NCBI RefSeq assembly: GCF_015221875.1
Contig: NZ_JACYGY010000001.1
Location: 3,326,501 to 3,390,500 of the forward strand
From: Dyadobacter subterraneus
GTDB taxonomy: Bacteria; Bacteroidota; Bacteroidia; Cytophagales; Spirosomataceae
Direction: 5' to 3'
DNA length: 64,000 nucleotides
Position numbers and translations under genes: made by a program. This document shows, one piece after another, positions 36,001-43,639 of this stretch. The notes beneath the pieces are model-generated. The model was not told the origin of the DNA. It worked only from the letters and a program-made list of their open reading frames with translations, and ran no database searches. The number at the start of each line of letters is the position of its first letter. The first letter of the stretch is position 1.

Positions 36001-36415
36001 GTGTAAACTTATCAATCGTCATCACTGAAAAATCTGAATAGCGATGCAGTATCTGACGAAAAACCAGCTGTGCGCGACCGGAAATCAGCTCCTTTGCACC
36101 TGCGTAAAGCTCCGGATCCTCCAACGTTACCGGATATAATTCAGTAACGACATCTCTAAGCATCGGATGCTCTGTTCCTTCCGCCGACATTGCATTAGCG
36201 AAAGTTCTTAACATCAGCAAAATCCGCTCCTTCATTTCATTTGCCGCAGCATTTGTAAAAGTTACAGCCAGAATTTGCCTGAAATAAGTGTCAGAATTGG
36301 AATGCAGGGCAAGTTTGAGATACTCTTTGGTAAGCGTATAAGTTTTACCTGAACCAGCGGAAGAGCTATATACTTTGAACACGTTTGAATTTCTAATTTG
36401 GGATGAAAACGGCAA
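33050..36415 (-). CDS. UvrD/AddA-like helicase with degenerate C-terminal nuclease domain
   Basis: 1121 aa from TTG 36415; a GTG at 36382 is a good alternative because it begins just before FKVYSSSAGSGKT. SF1 helicase motifs: Walker A AGSGKTYT, Walker B LVDEFQDTS, motif V/VI TIHKSKGLEYPVV and LLYVAFTRP. The C-terminal region shows the PD-(D/E)XK frame of RecB/AddA nucleases (HIDRIVQL), but the expected D-[FY]-K-T-G is FMTFIAG, so the catalytic Asp and Lys are gone. It probably processes double-strand breaks as a helicase, with any cutting done by a partner such as AddB, which is not nearby. Confidence 0.85.
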   Translation of the reverse strand: MPFSSQIRNSNVFKVYSSSAGSGKTYTLTKEYLKLALHSNSDTYFRQILAVTFTNAAANEMKERILLMLRTFANAMSAEGTEHPMLRDVVTELYPVTLEDPELYAGAKELISGRAQLVFRQILHRYSDFSVMTIDKFTQRLISSFTDELGIPFVFETQLDGQLLDDAVDRLLARIGQDGEEILSDIVEKYYREKAEEGKSWSSLPAQIRETAGTLLSEQSYLQMQRVANLQMSDWVSIRNQMRVFVKGREDAIKRLSLSAFELIQAELLSDKDFYQGARGIYGYFKDRSEGKNTWTAPNSYVSGKTIGEENWYGAKTAGPIKNKIEAIRLELERLYFEIEKIRDGESAKITLYTQLDRHLYNLSLLGEIRKEFDVLLKQNNQVHISDFNRRILEIVSREPVPFIFERLGEKYNHILVDEFQDTSKLQFANLLPLIENALADGYFNLIVGDAKQSIYRFRGGDMDLILHLAQNQVMQLMPILGDNIYNEERLWSVDSHLEINHLRTNRRSFREITNFNNQFFGFISETVGEEYPLIRHVYDDNFRQEIPDGVNEGGHVQMEFIDMQEFADEFLENQTKNDAIVKRSVELISELRNSGYQWRDIAILCRKKKEATALANALKETGYPLISDDALSLAYSRSVHFVISFMEVLHTDQRLKRYEAAYLFHRVIRKENPSAEEHEALRKLCTQKGLDTFLSYFLKWNIELTAFRIRQLTVFELSEQLMQTFGLFENKTENEYLFRFLDVVLEFGTRRSNHLGDFLQYWETSKHKLSITIPADTDALRITTIHKSKGLEYPVVIVPYANWKVTPNAKLDRLWIDLDEVSYDELVLKEKENELFPITKKLRSSLVSVVKDLDSTLVADQYQEEKTRTLVENLNLLYVAFTRPIQRLYILAKREKNWKQSQQVSTWLHDYISQPESQPAYDELESKFILSQGNQDCFHSHSKNNAETYLISDVISNDRTDTLRLRRMAERIFDIETFERKKDRLQKMRHLLIKMNIESDLPQTVSQLIREGIVVREEARSLYDQVKNLLQNKLLNDLYNENVKVQTNKELLLPGGKMLHIDRIVQLPDESFVFMTFIAGSGNEQPKNHLKRLIRVFENEGNVARAVLITLENEVIEWIS

Positions 36416-36428
36416 ATCAATTTACAAA

Positions 36429-36454
36429 AAAAGCAGGCTAAAATGCCTGCTTTT
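36429..36454 (-). terminator. Terminator of the outer-membrane protein gene
   Basis: A 10-bp stem (aaaagcaggc / gcctgctttt) with a 6-nt loop; on the minus strand it is followed by a run of Ts. It ends the 36486-37016 gene just upstream of the helicase gene. Confidence 0.85.
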
Positions 36455-36485
36455 ACTATTTTCTATGTTTTTGACTTACAACTTT

Positions 36486-37016
36486 TTATAAATTGAAGCG
36501 AATACCTGCTGAAAGATTCGGACTTAAATAAAACGGCCTTGGAAGCAATTCAACATAAGCGCCTGTTTCTAAAAATACCGAAATTCTGTTGTCAGGTATA
36601 AAATATTCTACCCCACCAATCGCAGAACCACCAAGAGAAACAGTTTTCTCACGATCACCCGGAGGAGCTAGCAATTTTTTATTATCAGGATAGTAATTTC
36701 TGCTATTCACCTGTCCGCCTAATCCGTAGTAAACACGAACATTTTCAGCATTAAAAAGTGGGGTTGTCCATAAATAATGCACCTGAATTGACAAACCCGT
36801 AGTTTTATATCTTCCACTACGGTAATCACGGTCATTTGACAATACGCCACCATAAGTGCCTATTGTCACATCCAGCGCATGAATGTTATTAAAATATTTC
36901 CGGAAGTTAACGCCAGATGGTTCTCCTAATTTAAAACCAACGGCCCAATTGTTATCCTGTGCCTGAGCAAGTCCAAAGGAAAGTATACAAATAAAAGTAA
37001 GTGCTAATTTCTTCAT
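36486..37016 (-). CDS. Small outer-membrane beta-barrel-like protein
   Basis: 176 aa with a clear signal peptide (MKKLALTFICILSFGLAQAQ). The mature part has alternating hydrophobic strands and ends in an aromatic/hydrophobic residue pattern (LSAGIRFNL), usual for an outer-membrane barrel. Gly and Tyr are frequent. No specific porin family is recognised. It is flanked by hisC upstream and its own terminator downstream. Confidence 0.7.
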   Translation of the reverse strand: MKKLALTFICILSFGLAQAQDNNWAVGFKLGEPSGVNFRKYFNNIHALDVTIGTYGGVLSNDRDYRSGRYKTTGLSIQVHYLWTTPLFNAENVRVYYGLGGQVNSRNYYPDNKKLLAPPGDREKTVSLGGSAIGGVEYFIPDNRISVFLETGAYVELLPRPFYLSPNLSAGIRFNL

Positions 37017-37065
37017 AAATAATTGATTGGTGCTGGGGATTGTTGTTATAGTGTGATTTTAGTGT

Positions 37066-38139
37066 TTATGCAATTACGCTATTTTGCTGATATTTTTTTA
37101 AAGATTCTATCAAAAGCTCATTTTCCTCTTCGGTGCCTACCGTAATCCGCAGACATCCTTCGCACAAATGCACTTTCGAACGGTCACGAACAATGATGGC
37201 TTCGTCGATCAAATAAGCCATTACAGCCTTGGCATCGTCAAAATGGACAAGTAAAAAGTTGGCGTCTGATGGAAATACCTTATTCACCAACGATAAATTT
37301 TCCAGCATCGTACGTAGGGAAGCTCTTTCTTTCAGAATTTCTTTCACCATTTCATCCTTCTTTTCAACTGCACTCAAACCTTCAAGCAAAGCGCGCTGTG
37401 CAGGGAGACTAATATTGTATGGCGATTTTATTTTATTCAGGATTTTGATCAGGTCCGCAGAAGCGAAACACATTCCGGCGCGGATACCGGCAAGGCCCCA
37501 GGCTTTCGAAAAAGTTTGCAAAACAACAAGATTGGGAAACTCATCCAGACGTGAGATCCACGACACAGAATCTGTAAAATCCACATAAGCTTCATCAACC
37601 ACAACCAGACCATTGAAATTATTCAAAAGCGTAACAATTGCTTCATCCTGCATCACATTTCCGGTTGGATTATTTGGCGTACAAACCCAGATAATTTTGG
37701 TATCAGGTGTGATCGCTTTCAAAACTGCATCAATATCAATTTGATAATCAACAGTTAATGAAACTTTATCAATCTGAACGTTATGAATAGAAGCACTCAC
37801 TTCATACATTCCATACGTGGGCGGCAAAATGATAACATGATCTTTTTCAGGCGTGCAGGTAGCGCGGATCAATAAATCAATCGGCTCGTCGCTCCCGTTT
37901 CCAAGAAAAATTCTTTTGGTATCAATATTTTTTATCGGACTTAATTTCGCTTTTATTTCAGCCTGATATGGATCTGGATAGCGGTTATAATGCTCAACAG
38001 TGACCGAGCCATAAGGATTTTCATTAGCATCCAGAAAAACACCAGAATGTCCGGTATATTCGTCACGTGCCGAAGAATATGGAGCCAAAGTTAAAATGTG
38101 CGGGCGAATGACCGAATTCAGGTCGAAGGAATTGTTCAT
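37066..38139 (-). CDS. hisC: Histidinol-phosphate aminotransferase
   Basis: 357 aa, class I/II PLP aminotransferase. Recognised from DANENPYGS near the start, WVCTPNNPTGN, VVDEAYVDF and the PLP lysine in TFSKAWGLAGIRAG. Converts imidazole-acetol phosphate and glutamate to histidinol phosphate, step 7 of histidine synthesis. It follows the RES toxin gene by 53 bp; hisD and hisG lie further upstream, so the toxin-antitoxin pair splits the histidine genes. Confidence 0.92.
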   Translation of the reverse strand: MNNSFDLNSVIRPHILTLAPYSSARDEYTGHSGVFLDANENPYGSVTVEHYNRYPDPYQAEIKAKLSPIKNIDTKRIFLGNGSDEPIDLLIRATCTPEKDHVIILPPTYGMYEVSASIHNVQIDKVSLTVDYQIDIDAVLKAITPDTKIIWVCTPNNPTGNVMQDEAIVTLLNNFNGLVVVDEAYVDFTDSVSWISRLDEFPNLVVLQTFSKAWGLAGIRAGMCFASADLIKILNKIKSPYNISLPAQRALLEGLSAVEKKDEMVKEILKERASLRTMLENLSLVNKVFPSDANFLLVHFDDAKAVMAYLIDEAIIVRDRSKVHLCEGCLRITVGTEEENELLIESLKKYQQNSVIA

Positions 38140-38192
38140 TGGTACTATCTATTTTGAAGCAATTTTCGGTTTAGACAATTTTGCTTCTGTAA

Positions 38193-38636
38193 TTATAAAA
38201 ATAATCTTTTATCAAATTGAAAAGGCTCAATACTAATAATTTTGACCGAACCAAAATCAGCATGTAATGGGTTAATCAAATAGTTTTTTTCGGAAGGCAC
38301 CACCACAGAAGGAACACTCATAAGCAGCGTTTTATTTTCTTTCAGCCAGGAATCTCCAAATTCTTTGCTCCATTGTGAATCCTCGTGCCAGTCAGCAATC
38401 ATGTAAGGATTAACCACAGACGCATTATCCGGCACAAATAAAACAACAACTACAAAATCTTTCGGAGGACTCGGCTGTTGCCAGTGAACGATGATTTCAA
38501 GCATAGCGAGTGAGCGGTGTGAAGCAGTGTAAAGCATGGAATTTTGAGGTGTATTCCATCTTCCCCCATGCCGGTAAGCTCCAATTCCCGTCAAATCATG
38601 CTGGTACTCCGACTTCGTGATTCTGAATAACTCCAT
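38193..38636 (-). CDS. RES-domain toxin (NAD+-degrading type)
   Basis: 147 aa RES domain: MELFRI, GGRWNTPQNSMLYTA (the R and following YTA), SLAMLEIIVH (Glu) and SVVVPSEKNYLINPLHADF (the Ser). RES toxins such as ParT and MbcT break down NAD+ or modify host enzymes. Its ATG follows the antitoxin stop with no space (TAGATG), which couples their translation. All three conserved active-site residue types are present, so it should be functional. Confidence 0.9.
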   Translation of the reverse strand: MELFRITKSEYQHDLTGIGAYRHGGRWNTPQNSMLYTASHRSLAMLEIIVHWQQPSPPKDFVVVVLFVPDNASVVNPYMIADWHEDSQWSKEFGDSWLKENKTLLMSVPSVVVPSEKNYLINPLHADFGSVKIISIEPFQFDKRLFL

Positions 38637-39065
38637 CTATGCAAAAATACCGTGCTCGATACGCCCCAGTTCCGTTTTTATTAGTTCGATACCTGCATGA
38701 GTACGAAGAAACTGAATCGGTTTTACATTGCCCAGAGCCAGGATTTTGCTATTCATCCAATCCAAAAAATACTCTTTTCCTAAAACCCGTGTTCCTACTG
38801 AAAATAAATCAGCAAGAGCAATCAGATGATCAGAAACCACATTGCTAAGCAGATCTTTATCTTCATAGCGTTGCAGATTCCTTGGCGTAACCGGCAAAAG
38901 TGAAATTACATCTTTCAATTCAAGGCCTGCGGAATCCGCAAGATGCTGAATTGCTTCTTTGGGAATACCGTTTTCGGCAAGGTAAGCCAGGTCAAAATCA
39001 TTCTTTACAGAATGTTTCAGGACATTATAACCTCCCAAAAGTTCATTAACCATTAATGCTGTCAT
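38637..39065 (-). CDS. Xre/MbcA/ParS-type antitoxin (DUF2384)
   Basis: 142 aa. N-terminal helix-turn-helix-like region (about 30-85, LADSAGLELKDVISLL...TPRNLQRYE) followed by the toxin-binding domain (FLDWMNSKILALGNVKPIQFL and a closing LIKTELGRIEHG). Blocks the RES toxin's active site and represses its own promoter. A TAnnTTTG box lies just upstream, so the pair can be transcribed separately from the histidine genes around it. Confidence 0.9.
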   Translation of the reverse strand: MTALMVNELLGGYNVLKHSVKNDFDLAYLAENGIPKEAIQHLADSAGLELKDVISLLPVTPRNLQRYEDKDLLSNVVSDHLIALADLFSVGTRVLGKEYFLDWMNSKILALGNVKPIQFLRTHAGIELIKTELGRIEHGIFA

Positions 39066-39101
39066 CTTTCTGTCATTTTAAGAGACCGGAAATTAGTCTT
39101 T

Positions 39102-39133
39102 CAAATTTACGACATTTTTCTCATTTATAGAAA
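39102..39133 (-). promoter_or_regulatory. Internal promoter for the toxin-antitoxin pair
   Basis: On the minus strand, TAAATTTG (39109-39102) matches the Bacteroidota -7 element exactly. A TTTC, one base off the TTTG -33 element, occurs 20 bp upstream (39133-39130). Start of transcription would fall about 30 bp before the antitoxin ATG. A short inverted repeat (agac...gtct) at about 39083-39099 between the -7 box and the gene could be the antitoxin operator. Confidence 0.5.
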
Positions 39134-39148
39134 CCCTGCCACTATTTT

Positions 39149-40417
39149 TTACAAAAGAGAATTTAAACGAACAGTAACCGCCCTTTTATGAGCATCCAAA
39201 GACTCCGCATGTGCCATTACTTCAACAGTCGGTCCTATGTTTCTAATTCCTGTTTCTGTGATATGCTGAACAGTAATTTTCTTTACAAAACTATCCACAG
39301 ATACACCGCTATATGCGCGGGCATATCCATTGGTAGGCAAAGTATGATTGGTACCAGAAGCATAATCACCGCAAGATTCAGGTGTATAATTGCCCAGGAA
39401 AATGGAACCTGCATTGAAAATTTTATCTGAAACAGATTCGGCATCTTTCACACTCAAAATCAAATGTTCCGCAGCGTAATCATTCAGAATATCAATGGCT
39501 TCATAAGCTGAATTGACAAGAATTGCTTTACTATTTGCAATAGATTGAGCAGCAAGTTCCCGGCGTGGCAAAACTTCAAGCTGCGTTGTCAATTCTTCAT
39601 TGACAGCTGTTAAAAACTTTTCGCTTGTAGAAACCAGTAAAACCTGACTATCCGCGCCATGTTCAGCCTGCGACAATAAATCCGCCGCAACAAAAGTAGC
39701 AACCGCACTATCATCCACATAAACCGCAACCTCCGACGGACCAGCCGGCATATCAATCGCGATACCTTCCTTGCTAATTAACATCTTAGCAGTGGTAACA
39801 TATTGATTTCCAGGACCAAAAATTTTGTAAACTTTTGGAACACTTTCGGTCCCGTAAGCCATAGCAGCAATAGCCTGAGCACCACCAATACGGAATGCGG
39901 AAGTGACACCGACCAATTTGGCAGCAAATAAAATAGCCGGGTGATTGGATGGTGTACAAAGAACAACTTCTTTACAACCAGCCAACTGTGCAGGAATCCC
40001 AAGCATTAAAACTGTACTAAACAAAGGTGCCGTACCGCCAGGAATGTAAATTCCAACTTTTTCAATCCCCACACTCCGTCGCCAGCAAGTAACGCCAGGC
40101 ATGGTTTCAATTTTTTCAGCAGGCTGCAACTGAGCCTTATGAAAAGTATATATATTCTGGTAAGCCTGACGGATCGCTGCTTTCAATTCTTCATCCAGCT
40201 GGCTTTCTGCGGCATCAAATTCTTCCTGTGAAAAAGCAAATTCAGCCAGCTCAACGCCGTCAAATTTCTTAGCCAGTTCACGCAAACCTTCATCACCTTT
40301 GGTTTTAACCAAATCAAGAATAGGCAAAACCTTTCCTTCAATAGCCAAAGAATCCTGAACCGGCCGGGTCAAAAGCGCAGGCCATTCACTTCTTTCAGGA
40401 TAAGAAATTATATTCAT
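39149..40417 (-). CDS. hisD: Histidinol dehydrogenase
   Basis: 422 aa, usual family length. Recognised by VGIYIPGGTAPLFSTVLM, IDMPAGPSEVAVYVDD, LLSQAEHGADSQVLLV and the CGDYASGTNHTLPTNG region holding zinc and catalytic residues. Oxidises histidinol to histidine with two NAD+, the last step of the pathway. It follows hisG by 55 bp; this spacer holds repeat copy B. Confidence 0.95.
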   Translation of the reverse strand: MNIISYPERSEWPALLTRPVQDSLAIEGKVLPILDLVKTKGDEGLRELAKKFDGVELAEFAFSQEEFDAAESQLDEELKAAIRQAYQNIYTFHKAQLQPAEKIETMPGVTCWRRSVGIEKVGIYIPGGTAPLFSTVLMLGIPAQLAGCKEVVLCTPSNHPAILFAAKLVGVTSAFRIGGAQAIAAMAYGTESVPKVYKIFGPGNQYVTTAKMLISKEGIAIDMPAGPSEVAVYVDDSAVATFVAADLLSQAEHGADSQVLLVSTSEKFLTAVNEELTTQLEVLPRRELAAQSIANSKAILVNSAYEAIDILNDYAAEHLILSVKDAESVSDKIFNAGSIFLGNYTPESCGDYASGTNHTLPTNGYARAYSGVSVDSFVKKITVQHITETGIRNIGPTVEVMAHAESLDAHKRAVTVRLNSLL

Positions 40418-40438
40418 AACTGATATTATTCATCGCCA

Positions 40439-40470
40439 GGCTGAAAGCCGATTGCTGACAGCCGATAGCC
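40439..40470 (-). repeat. Stop-adjacent dispersed repeat, copy B
   Basis: Read on the minus strand this starts 2 bases after the hisG stop and matches copy A (1283-1314) at 27 of 32 positions; the shared core includes tatcggct and atcggcttt/gtcggcttt. It lies within the hisG-hisD spacer, so it is transcribed. Confidence 0.6.
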
Positions 40471-40472
40471 AT

Positions 40473-41333
40473 TTAAAGAATCATTTTTTCAATCGGAATT
40501 ACCAAAATTCCTTCCGCTCCCGCCTGTCTGATCTTCTCAATATTTTCCCAGAAATCATTTTCATTAATCACCGAATGAATTGAACACCAGCCCTCCGTTG
40601 CCAATGGCATAACCGTTGGCGCTTTCATTCCAGGCAAATATTTTGTGATCTCATCCACTGCACTCAGCGGGCAGTTCAATAAAATATATTTATTGTTTTT
40701 AGCAACCTGAACCGATTTGATACGGAAAAGCAATTGATCAAGTAAATCCTGCTGACCAGCCGTTAAATGCTTACTCGCAATCATCACCGCTTCCGACTTG
40801 AAAATCGTTTCTACCTCTTTTAAACCGTTGCTAAGCAAAGTACTTCCTGAACTTACGATATCACAAACCGCATCAGCCAATCCTATACTCGGAGCGATTT
40901 CTACTGAACCACTGATTTCATGGATCTGAGCCTTAACATTGTTTTCAGCAAGATATTTCCCCAAAAGTTTTGGATAAGAAGTCGCAATACTCTTTCCATC
41001 CAGATCCTGAACACCAGCATACTCATGTTCTCTCAAAACCCCGATAGAAAGACGGCATTTTGAAAAACCAAGTTTATGAACCGTATTCACATCACGATCC
41101 GATTCAACCGAAACGTTTTCACCAACAATACCCAGATGTGCCACGCCATCTTCCACGTATCCGGGAATATCATCATCACGTAAAAAAAGAATTTCAGCAG
41201 GAAAATTGGTTGCGGAAGTTTTCAGCTTTCCGGCTCCGTTGTCAAAACGAATACCGCATTCCTTGATCAATTTCAAAGAATCTTCACTTAGTCTTCCAGA
41301 TTTTTGTATTGCAATCCTTAAAATATTATCCAT
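40473..41333 (-). CDS. hisG: ATP phosphoribosyltransferase, long form
   Basis: 286 aa, the long HisG with a C-terminal regulatory domain, so it should be a hexamer inhibited by histidine and not need HisZ. Seen: RIAIQKSGRL at the start, LGIVGEN, and IVSSGSTLLSNGL for the phosphoribosyl-binding loop. Catalyses the first committed step (ATP + PRPP). It lies 70 bp downstream of hisS and starts the biosynthetic part of the cluster. Confidence 0.95.
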   Translation of the reverse strand: MDNILRIAIQKSGRLSEDSLKLIKECGIRFDNGAGKLKTSATNFPAEILFLRDDDIPGYVEDGVAHLGIVGENVSVESDRDVNTVHKLGFSKCRLSIGVLREHEYAGVQDLDGKSIATSYPKLLGKYLAENNVKAQIHEISGSVEIAPSIGLADAVCDIVSSGSTLLSNGLKEVETIFKSEAVMIASKHLTAGQQDLLDQLLFRIKSVQVAKNNKYILLNCPLSAVDEITKYLPGMKAPTVMPLATEGWCSIHSVINENDFWENIEKIRQAGAEGILVIPIEKMIL

Positions 41334-41403
41334 GTTTTAATTAAAATTGGGCTGGGGCGTTTGCGGCTGTCAGCTTAAAATTCTATTGTTATTTTTAAAT
41401 CCG

Positions 41404-42762
41404 TTAATTCACAGCGGCGATCAATTCTTCAATCGTTCCTTTTTGCTGCTCTCCGGTTTTCATATTTTTCAAGGTAAGCTGCCCGGTATTCATTTCATCA
41501 GATCCGATCAGGATTACGAAAGGAATATTCTTACGATCAGCATAATCCAGCTGTTTTTTCAGCTTGACAGAATCCGGATACATTTCAGCGTTCAATCCGG
41601 CTTCACGTAATTTTGGCAGAACAGACAAACCGTATTTGAAAGCTTCTTTATCAAAATTGGAAATCATCACTTTCGTACTGATCGTCTGATTTTCAGGAAA
41701 AAGGTTTAATTCTTCCATCACATCATAAATTCTGTCAACACCGAAAGAAATACCCACTCCGGAAATTCCGGGAACACCGAATGTGCCGGTCAGGTTATCA
41801 TATCTTCCGCCACCGCAGATACTGCCAATCTGCACATTATTTGCTTTCACTTCAAAGATTGCTCCTGTATAATAAGACAAACCTCTGGCCAAAGTTACAT
41901 CAAACTGAATCTTAGGGTTTTTCAAACCAAGCGATTCCACCATTTCCCAAACCTGTTCCAGTTCGTCAATGCCTTTTAAGCCAATTTCAGAAGATGCAAG
42001 CCATTTTCGAAGATCAGCAAATGGATTTTCTCCACCCGTCAAAGAAAAAACCGGATCAAGCAAATTGATGCTTTCTTCGGAAAAATTACGTTCGCGCAAT
42101 TCATCGACGACTTTATCTTTTCCGATTTTATCCAGTTTATCAATCGCAACACAAAGCGTTCCTTCTTGGCCATGTGCACCGATCATATCCGCAATTCCTG
42201 TCAGGATTTTGCGATTGTTGATCTTCACTGTAAAATCTTCAATACCTAACTGAGGCAAAATATCGTGAAGCAGCAAAACAATTTCCGCTTCGCAAAGCAG
42301 AGATTCCGTTCCTACTACATCGGCATCACACTGATAAAATTCCCGGTAACGACCTTTCTGCGGGCGGTCTGCTCTCCAAACCGGCTGTATCTGATAACGC
42401 TTAAATGGCATTACCAAAGTCCCCCGATTCATCACCACATAACGGGCAAAAGGAACGGTAAGATCATAACGCAGACCTTTTTCAGAAATCTTGGCAGTCA
42501 ATGGTTTATAACCGGCATTCAGATCCGACTCAGTTAATTTTTCGCTAAAATTTCCTGAATTCAAAAGTTTGAACAGAAGCTGATCTCCTTCATCGCCATA
42601 TTTCCCCATCAAAACAGAAAGGTTTTCAAATGCCGGCGTTTCCAGAGGCTGAAATCCGTAACGTTGAAAAGAGCGACGGATCGTATCAAATATAAAGGTG
42701 CGTTTCACCATTTGTTCGGGACCGAAGTCACGGGTGCCGCGGGCAAGGCTTGGTTTACTCAT
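41404..42762 (-). CDS. hisS: Histidine-tRNA ligase
   Basis: 452 aa class II aminoacyl-tRNA synthetase. Histidine-specific phrases: GTRDFGPEQMVKR (N-terminal), YDLTVPFARYV, the class II motif 2 region YQIQPVWRADRPQKGRYREF, and LARGLSYYTGAIFEV plus CGGGRYDNL. C-terminal anticodon domain from about 355. Charges tRNA-His and is encoded directly before hisG, linking charging with synthesis; I saw no leader peptide or T-box in front. Confidence 0.95.
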   Translation of the reverse strand: MSKPSLARGTRDFGPEQMVKRTFIFDTIRRSFQRYGFQPLETPAFENLSVLMGKYGDEGDQLLFKLLNSGNFSEKLTESDLNAGYKPLTAKISEKGLRYDLTVPFARYVVMNRGTLVMPFKRYQIQPVWRADRPQKGRYREFYQCDADVVGTESLLCEAEIVLLLHDILPQLGIEDFTVKINNRKILTGIADMIGAHGQEGTLCVAIDKLDKIGKDKVVDELRERNFSEESINLLDPVFSLTGGENPFADLRKWLASSEIGLKGIDELEQVWEMVESLGLKNPKIQFDVTLARGLSYYTGAIFEVKANNVQIGSICGGGRYDNLTGTFGVPGISGVGISFGVDRIYDVMEELNLFPENQTISTKVMISNFDKEAFKYGLSVLPKLREAGLNAEMYPDSVKLKKQLDYADRKNIPFVILIGSDEMNTGQLTLKNMKTGEQQKGTIEELIAAVN

Positions 42763-42931
42763 TTAATTCTAAATTCTTCAAATAGTCAATGGCTGCCATA
42801 AAAGTTTAGTTCCCCTGAAAACAATTTTCGATCAACAGATTACAAATCCAGTTGAAAATCGGAACTGCTCAAACAAATATCTCAGCATTTAAAAATGTAA
42901 AGTTAGAGAGGTTATGCAATTTTTATGACTA

Positions 42932-42967
42932 TTTGCTACTTTATTTACGTAATTATTACTAATTTTG
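42932..42967 (+). promoter_or_regulatory. Promoter of the 50-aa basic protein
   Basis: TAATTTTG at 42960-42967 is an exact -7 match (TAnnTTTG), about 30 bp before the ATG. A TTTG at 42932-42935 could be the -33 element, although the 24-bp spacing is slightly long. Confidence 0.45.
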
Positions 42968-42996
42968 CGGCTCTTTCACAAAACAATAATTTTAAA

Positions 42997-43149
42997 ATGG
43001 GAGTTACGGAATTAAAACGTAAGAGTCGTAGAAATAAAGCTGTGGCAAATAATCGTACAGCTACTATCAAGAATCTTTTGCGTAAGCCAGAAGTAAGAAA
43101 CGTCGATGTTGAGGCAATAAAAGCGCAGTTTGAAGCTAACAAGCAATAA
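42997..43149 (+). CDS. Small basic conserved protein, 50 aa
   Basis: Start chosen at ATG 42997 because the promoter lies upstream in the same open frame. The peptide begins MGVTELKRKSRRNKAV and ends with an acidic-basic helix; 15 of 50 residues are Lys or Arg. I recall similar 50-60 aa proteins with the phrases ELKRK and ATIKNL in other Bacteroidota but know no function. The charge suggests RNA or ribosome binding. Stand-alone gene between hisS and a membrane protein. Confidence 0.75.
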   Translation: MGVTELKRKSRRNKAVANNRTATIKNLLRKPEVRNVDVEAIKAQFEANKQ

Positions 43150-43190
43150 TCCAAGCGCCTCTCCGATACAAAGTTATCAACAAGTCCCTG

Positions 43191-43580
43191 TCAATCTGTT
43201 TTGGTAGGGCTTTTTGTTTTTTTGTCGGATTTGCCTTTTCGGACTGGTTCTTTACGAAGTGCTTTTGCATTCACTTTCCGCAAAAGCTGACGCATACTGC
43301 GGCGGGTTTCCCGGCGAACATCCAGAAGTATACGAAACCGTAAAGCTTCTCCGAAGAAAATCAGTCCGGTATTTATTAACGCCAGACTGTAAAGTCCCAA
43401 AAGAACCCAAACCTGTGTCGGCTGGCCTATTCGGCGCTGATGTGCCGCTTCGCTAAGCACACACAGGCCAAAACTGAATAAAACAAGTCCCAGCGGAGCA
43501 AGTATAAGCCACTTGGTACGCGTCGACATTCTTTTAATCATCTGCCTTCCCGGCGGTTTTGGATTGATATCTGGGATCAT
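43191..43580 (-). CDS. Small membrane protein with basic tail
   Basis: 129 aa. Two membrane helices (about 24-43 and 57-77) joined by a short loop, then a long Arg/Lys-rich tail (RRETRRSMRQLLRK, and a closing Lys/Thr/Ser-rich stretch). The tail probably faces the cytoplasm. No family recognised. Convergent with the 50-aa protein gene. Confidence 0.65.
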   Translation of the reverse strand: MIPDINPKPPGRQMIKRMSTRTKWLILAPLGLVLFSFGLCVLSEAAHQRRIGQPTQVWVLLGLYSLALINTGLIFFGEALRFRILLDVRRETRRSMRQLLRKVNAKALRKEPVRKGKSDKKTKSPTKTD

Positions 43581-43639
43581 TTTAAGTATTTGTTACTTGG
43601 TAAGAACATAAAATTATTAATTTTTAATCAATTGGTTTA

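Noticed and set aside
38193..39065. Mobile island carrying the toxin-antitoxin pair
   Set aside because: No transposase, integrase, flanking direct repeat or tRNA was seen; only a small insertion relative to the his genes can be proposed.
41349..41375. Fourth copy of the stop-adjacent repeat after hisS
   Set aside because: Only a 10-bp stretch (ggctgtcagc) matches copy B and the orientation relative to the gene is reversed, so it was not counted.
42763..42996. Histidine-responsive leader peptide or T-box in front of hisS
   Set aside because: No short ORF with a His run, no T-box sequence and no terminator/antiterminator pair on the minus strand upstream of hisS.
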